Shown piece by piece: positions 58,626 to 64,000 of a DNA stretch of 64,000 bases. The stretch lies in contig OZ022590.1 in the NCBI GenBank assembly GCA_963669155.1, positions 684,501-748,500 of the forward strand. Reading direction: 5' to 3'. Within the stretch, counting starts at the first letter, position 1; each line of letters begins with the position of its first letter. Made by a program: the position numbers and the translations under genes. The notes beneath the pieces were generated by a model. It did not search any database and was not told the origin of the DNA. It saw nothing but the letters and a program-made list of their open reading frames with translations. Origin of the DNA: Arbacia lixula. Lineage: Eukaryota > Echinodermata > Echinoidea > Arbacioida > Arbaciidae.

Positions 58626-58945
58626 TCCATGGTGTACTTGTTGATCAGCAAATAGTAAGTCTCTGCAACCCTCTTGATGACAAACTCCGTAAAGGAGTTG
58701 TTGGCGTCCTATGAGTAGATACCCTCGTAGCTATCCCTAGAGAGAATACAACTGTACAGGATCTGAGCAACGATGCGGTAACGCACCGATGCATAGGCCT
58801 AACGGCTACTCCGCTCCGCAGACGCACGTGGCTGCTGACGGAGAAGGCATGGACCAGGAGAGGGCGTGTGTCGCCGTCCGTGACATAATCCAGGATCTCC
58901 CTTGGCATTGGCGGGCCAGGCGATGTCGATGGAACGCGTCATGAC
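58613..58945 (-). pseudogene. Decayed coding remnant, family not recognised
   Basis: On the - strand, one frame gives MPREILDYVTDGDTRPLLVH AFSVSS (58908-58830). After a frameshift, another gives VRYRIVAQILYSCILSRDSY EGIYS, a TAG stop, and then DANNSFTEFVIKRVAETYYL through KYTMDSIVK to an AAG/GTGAGC donor-like border at 58613. Amino-acid composition looks like a real protein, but one frameshift and one stop break it. I cannot name the family. It may be a pseudogene exon or a captured fragment. Confidence 0.4.
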
Positions 58946-59493
58946 ACCAGTACATCGAATCTAGAACTAAAAAATATGCAAAATTGAAACATGTATTATA
59001 TCAACATATGACTTCACATAGGAAAATATTAATAGTGACTGATCGGCAATAGCGACGATTAATAAAAAGCGGCACAACATGAGTATTGCAGAGATGTAAG
59101 TATAAACAATGATTGGTTGATTGATTGACTGATAAGAAATTAACGACACTACTAACACTTGAGTGTCATATAAGTGTCGAACAGTTCATCTAAAAAGATT
59201 ATACCATTCAAGTTTCCCTAATGTGATTTACAGAATTTGAGAAGGATTATAAATCAGAAATAAATCAATATGTTAACTACTTCCTCGGAATAACTTCCCT
59301 ACTCTTTATGAAAAGAGAAGCATGTTCTTTAACGTGCCAATGGTGTGACTCTCCTTTACACGGGATCGACGGTTTAAAGTCTCCTCCGAAAGACTAGACA
59401 ATTGGAATAAAATACGTTGCCCAAGGGTATACATGTTGTGATTGGGATACGATCAGTTTTCCACTTAAAATCAAGTGTAAAGATTGATCTTCT
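58946..59493. other. Intergenic, no gene recognised
   Basis: AT-rich. Words around 59285-59460 (CTTTAACGTGCCAATGGTGT, GGGTATACA) read like a non-coding repeat. Nothing firm. Confidence 0.3.
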
Positions 59494-59830
59494 TTAAAAA
59501 GTTTGTAACACATAATCGCGAAATATCTCTAAATAATGTCTTGAGGTCAGGACAATCAAAAAGTTAATACGAATATTTGCAAGTTCAACACATTCAAGGA
59601 GAATGTGTTTAATTGTTAGCGTATAATTACATGACATGCATTGAGGTGGAGTTTCTAGTGCAAATAAGTATGCATGAGTCAAATGAGAATGCCCAATACG
59701 AGCACGGGTCAAGTATAAACAATGCAGAAGAAGGTTTACCCGTAAATGCCTTACTGGCTTGATAAATTGCGTACACCTGTGTAAAAAGAGCATGCAGATA
59801 AATCATGTAAATAAAATAATTACACCGGGG
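59494..59830 (-). pseudogene. LINE C-terminal fragment (RNase H side, CCHC-like)
   Basis: The - strand frame includes TRARIGHSHLTHAYLFALET PPQCMSCNYTLTIKHILLEC and VELANIR. This is the standard LIRLRIGH-T-LTH ... C-C-...-HIL-C block after RNase H in Jockey/I/CR1-group LINEs. Only this end is preserved. Confidence 0.75.
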
Positions 59831-60311
59831 AGCTAAAGCTGCTAACTTATTTTATTCTATATTGCGCCAGGTAAAGAGTATTTAGAGAGGATGAATGCTG
59901 TTTGTCACATCGTGGGTTTCTTCATAAATAAGATAAATAATTGATAAAAATCGGAACTAGTATTTATGTAGTTTCAAAATGAAACTTTAATTAAAAGGAA
60001 TGCATGAAATAATCAGATTATAATGAAACGCAATAACATACACATATCAATTGAATTGAACAGTGAAATATTGCCTCAATACAATAATCTTTAAATAGGC
60101 ATGATGATGGATAAACAATCAAATACTTTCCGATTGACTCTGTCTACTCGTCATATATATATCAAAAAGTAATGAATGAAATTATGGGTTTACATCAAAC
60201 TATCTTCGGTACAGTTATCAAAACCTGCACATGGCCGGTTGATAATGTTCAGCTCAGTATGCAGCGTCAATACAACCCGGTTGCCTTCACGACGCGATCG
60301 CGATAACGTTG

Positions 60312-60719
60312 ATTGTGAGAAGAAATACAACATGGATACATTGCTTGCCATTTTCTCAACATTTATTCCACTGGGGATATAATTTCCCCTTTTCAAACCG
60401 TCCAACAATTGATGTCACAATCAAATAACAGAAATGCAATGAAAGGGGCGATATCTGTACCCGCACTATTGTACAGGGAAGAGGGGAGAGTCTAAATAAA
60501 AACGAGATACTAAATAGGGGAACCCGGGTCACGTGACCAGCCGGGAGGAAGAGATCCAACCGAAGTCCCAGTTTCCTGAGATTACGGATTCCCCTAAACA
60601 ACCTCTCCTACTGAGAGCCCCTCCTTGCCATTGGGCAAACCGCTCTCCCCTGTTCTGAACAACAATTAACATAAATATCAATAGCAATAAGCAACCTTGA
60701 CAATTTTCAACCCCAAACA
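60312..60719. repeat. 408-bp direct repeat, left copy
   Basis: Identical by eye to 63163-63570 (offset 2851). Begins ATTGTGAGAAGAAATACAAC and ends CAACCCCAAACA. Apart from the first two bases it starts TG and ends CA. Confidence 0.95.
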
Positions 60720-60944
60720 TACATACAATAATTTCATAGCAGGATGAGATTTGATAAGTTTCGATACATCTATCTGGGCACTTATATCTACTTAATTACA
60801 GTGTCCAAGCAGGTTCTACGAGCCACAAGCCTTCAGCATATTTTCACAATAAAGAATGCCAAAACCGTATTTTCAGATGAATCTTCAATCCAAACCACCA
60901 AACCAAGACTTTGTTTCAATTAAGAATACAAGCCCATCCGGTCA

Positions 60945-61165
60945 ACCATGAAACTAATTATTACTAGCCCTGCTGCCAACCATTCATTCATAATAGTCTA
61001 CTGGCTAAACCAGCCAGACATTTATTGGAACACCACTAGCCCAACCAACCAACCAAACTTTGTCCCACTTAAGAATACAAGCCCATCCAGCCTACTTTAA
61101 AACAAATCATAGCCCAGCCAACCATTCATTCATTAATAGCTTACTGGCCCACCCAACCAGTCATG
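60945..61165. repeat. 150-bp satellite, left block
   Basis: About 1.5 diverged units of the array at 61665-62760, with CCAACCAACCAA, AAGAATACAAGCCCATCC and ATTCATTAATAGCTTACTGG. Confidence 0.85.
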
Positions 61166-61337
61166 TCTGTTGTATAATTACAAATGTTATTTCGTCTGTC
61201 TTCCCTCCGACTCCCTAAACAACCAAAAACACAATAATACACTTCAATTATTGTGGGATAGCCTGACAACGACTACTGGGAGCCGGCCTCTTATTACATA
61301 TGAATGCTTAACAAACATTTTTTCTGGTTTCCTTCAG

Positions 61338-61418
61338 GAAACCGGACCGAGCGTGTTCCAGGATAAAAAACCAGAGATAAAACTCGACGAGAATAAAAAC
61401 TCTGGAAAACCTTGGTGA
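61338..61418 (+). CDS. Candidate terminal exon with stop and poly(A) signal
   Basis: A strong acceptor (TTTTTTCTGGTTTCCTTCAG, ending 61337) opens a 26-codon charged tail, ETGPSVFQDKKPEIKLDENK NSGKPW, then TGA (61416-61418), with AATAAA at 61461-61466. No partner exon is certain. OFA-1 is the nearest upstream gene on this strand and lacks an obvious poly(A) site, so this could be its alternative or 3' UTR last exon. The only phase-matching donor in exon 11 (GAC/GTCAGG) is weak. It may instead belong to a gene I did not detect. Confidence 0.35.
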   Translation, partial: ETGPSVFQDKKPEIKLDENKNSGKPW

Positions 61419-61460
61419 ACACAGTCATGAAATAACATAACACAACATACTTTCATTGCA

Positions 61461-61466
61461 AATAAA
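61461..61466 (+). terminator. AATAAA poly(A) signal
   Basis: Canonical signal 43 nt after the stop of the candidate terminal exon, followed by TTGTCTCGTTG as a possible GU-rich element. Confidence 0.35.
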
Positions 61467-61664
61467 AGTTGTCTCGTTGAAAGTTCAAACTAGAATGATT
61501 CAATAACGTATTGATTGATGCCACGTACCCCCACACGTTCCCATATCACCGTGGCAGAATTAGCCCGCACTCCTGTATGGCAACGGCCCCGTAACTAACA
61601 CAAGTATGCATTGATTAACAATACAAACAACATTGCCTGCTATACAATCGTAACGCAGCCAAAT

Positions 61665-62760
61665 GACATTATTGGAACATCCCTAGCCCAACCAACCAAC
61701 CAACCAACCCAACTTCGTTCCAATTAAGAATACAAGCTCATCCAGCCAACTTTGAAACAAGTTATTACACTAGCCCAGACAGCCATTCATTCGTTAATAG
61801 CTTACTGGCCCCACCAACCAGCCATTTCTTGTAACATCACTAGCCCAACCAACCAACCAAAACTTTGTTCCACTTAAGAATACAAGCCCATCCAGTCATC
61901 TCTGAAACGAATTATTATACTAGCCCAGCCAACCATTCATTCATTAATAGCTTACTGGCCCAACCAACCAGCCATTTCTTGGAACATCACTAGCCCAACC
62001 AACCAACCAAAACTTTGTTCCAATTAAGAATACAAGCCCATCCAGCCAACTTTAAAACGAACTATTATACTAGCCCAGCCAACCATTCATTCATTAATAG
62101 CTTACTGGCCCAACCAACCAGCCATTTCTTGGAACATCACTAGCCCAACCAACCAACCAAAACTTTGTTCCAATTAAGAATACAAGCCCATCCAGTCATC
62201 TCTAAAACGAATTATTATACTAGCCCAGCCAACCATTTATTCATTAATAGCTTACTGGCCCAACCAACCAGCCATTTCTTGGAACATCACTAGCCCAACC
62301 AGCCAACCAAAAACTTTGTTCATATTAAGAATACAAGCCCATCCAGCCAACTTTAAAACGAATTATTATACTAGCCCAGCCAACCATTCATTCATTAATA
62401 GCTTACTGGCCCACCCAACCAGCCATTTCTTGGAACATCACTAGCCCAACCAACCAACCAAAACTTTGTTCCAATTAAGAATACAAGCCCATCCAGCCAA
62501 CCATAACACGAATTAGTACAAGCCCAGCCAACCATCCATTCATTAAAAGCATACTAGCCCAACCAACCAGCCATTTCTTGGAACCTCACTAGCCCAACCA
62601 GCCAACCAAAAACTTTGTTCATATTGAGAATACAAGCCCATCCAGCCAACCATAAAACGAATTAATACAAGCCCAGCCAACCATCCATTCATTAAAAGCA
62701 TACTAGCCCAACCAACCAACCATTTATCTAAAAATGCATCAAGCCAAACCAACCAACCAT
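61665..62760. repeat. 150-bp satellite, main block (about 7 units)
   Basis: The landmark CTTACTGGCC recurs at 61801, 61951, 62101, 62251 and 62402, then as CATACTAGCC at 62551 and near 62699. This is an exact 150-bp period, drifting only at the right end. Each unit has a CCAACCAACCAA run. Confidence 0.95.
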
Positions 62761-63162
62761 AATCGTCCTCATCCTTTTTTTGTTTTTGGCCACATGTCTC
62801 AAATCTATCCTCACCGAGCCCTGCTGTGTATATTTCCCTCCCCCTTCCTTTTAGCTCTTTCACTTTGTACTACTTAATCCTTCCTTTCTTATTGTCTGAA
62901 GAGTAGAAGAGTGGGGAGGCGGGAAAAGAAAAACATCCAACCCCAGTGGAACTTGTTGAGCATGTGAGGCGAATTCAGTTGTTGTGCCGCGTATGCTAAC
63001 TTGGCATGCGCGCACTTTACCGGTATCGCGCGCGATGCGCTTAACAAATAGTTTCTCTTTTGACCTTCTGCACTTTGCTAGCGTAAACACTTTGACCCTG
63101 AACTATATTGTTTACGTTGCATTCTCTCACAAATGCGCTGATTCGATAACTCGAATAATCGA
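62761..63162. other. Spacer between satellite and right direct repeat
   Basis: Contains GCATGCGCGCACTTTACCGG and TCGCGCGCGATGCGC (about 63003-63040), a small CG-rich patch. No gene. Confidence 0.4.
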
Positions 63163-63570
63163 ATTGTGAGAAGAAATACAACATGGATACATTGCTTGCC
63201 ATTTTCTCAACATTTATTCCACTGGGGATATAATTTCCCCTTTTCAAACCGTCCAACAATTGATGTCACAATCAAATAACAGAAATGCAATGAAAGGGGC
63301 GATATCTGTACCCGCACTATTGTACAGGGAAGAGGGGAGAGTCTAAATAAAAACGAGATACTAAATAGGGGAACCCGGGTCACGTGACCAGCCGGGAGGA
63401 AGAGATCCAACCGAAGTCCCAGTTTCCTGAGATTACGGATTCCCCTAAACAACCTCTCCTACTGAGAGCCCCTCCTTGCCATTGGGCAAACCGCTCTCCC
63501 CTGTTCTGAACAACAATTAACATAAATATCAATAGCAATAAGCAACCTTGACAATTTTCAACCCCAAACA
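63163..63570. repeat. 408-bp direct repeat, right copy
   Basis: No difference from 60312-60719 noticed. The two flanks differ completely, so the match is sharply bounded. Confidence 0.95.
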
Positions 63571-64000
63571 GCCAATACAAACCATTTTTTTTTTTTTTGC
63601 CTCTTAGATAGTTTTGTCTGTTTTGTTACTTTCTGCCATAAACAGACGTACAATTAATTGAAATGATGTTATCTGTTGTCGCTTGGGCCCATTCAAACAA
63701 AGCAAACTATAATCATCTCTTTATGGGCATTTATCAAGGACACTAACATTTTTATTTGTATTTTTTCTCTCCATCGGTTCCCAAACCTTAATACCAAGCC
63801 AGGTGCTTAAATTCTCTGCACCATTATCACCTCTTATGTGACTTTGCCGAGCAAAATTGAATTGAACAATTACGATGTAAGAATCCACGATAAATCAATT
63901 AAACACGATCACTATACAAGACAATAATAACAAGTTTGACCGTGTACAGTCGAGCTGCCCAGCCTCCGATAAGATTCAGTCATTAATCGACTATCCCTTT
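63571..64000. other. Right edge, no gene recognised
   Basis: T-run at about 63584-63598; AT-rich sequence to the edge. Confidence 0.35.

Noticed and set aside
60356..60601. 81-codon - strand frame, repeated at 63207-63452
   Set aside because: Present twice only because it lies in the 408-bp direct repeat; no recognisable protein features.
50652..61418. In-frame splice from exon 11 (GAC/GTCAGG) to the candidate exon at 61338
   Set aside because: The donor is weak and the ordinary exon 11 ending matches the family. Kept only as a possibility in the exon entry.

Overview
The window is animal nuclear DNA. The genes are split by introns with GT/AG borders. The rest is AT-rich and crowded with microsatellites, LINE fragments, tRNA-derived SINEs, hairpin (foldback) elements, a Tc1 transposon and a 200-base assembly gap. 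The gene family and repeat style suggest a marine invertebrate, perhaps an echinoderm or other ambulacrarian. That is inference; nothing here fixes the species.

Two host genes can be assembled by hand. Both are major facilitator superfamily (MFS) transporters of the oxalate:formate antiporter (OFA)-like type. OFA-1 is complete on the + strand (11 coding exons, 37438..50707, 527 residues). OFA-2 is on the - strand. Its first three coding exons lie at 11579..11426, 7129..7062 and 1019..898, and the rest runs off the left edge. The two face away from each other (head to head) with about 25.9 kb between the start codons. Exons 2 and 3 have the same lengths (68 and 122 nt) and the same intron phases in both genes, so they are ancient duplicates. 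Substrates cannot be read from the sequence; small monocarboxylate or dicarboxylate anions are the family expectation.

Layout: 1-11.6 kb is OFA-2, with a structurally intact Sleeping Beauty-like Tc1 element in intron 2. 11.6-37.4 kb is the intergenic block: a 1.4 kb foldback built on a GATATC palindrome, LINE pieces, 423-bp and 166-bp tandem duplications, a composite TAG/15-bp minisatellite, a 16-bp-repeat foldback and a TTAA-flanked foldback family. 37.4-50.7 kb is OFA-1; its introns hold several hairpin elements. 50.7-64 kb is downstream DNA: the gap beside G-tract repeats, tRNA-derived heads, a decayed unrecognised coding remnant, a LINE tail, and a 150-bp satellite bracketed by two 408-bp direct repeats. 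A candidate terminal exon with its own poly(A) signal sits inside that satellite.

All calls were made by eye. Splice sites were chosen by reading frame, GT/AG borders and agreement between the two paralogues. No database search or splice program was run.
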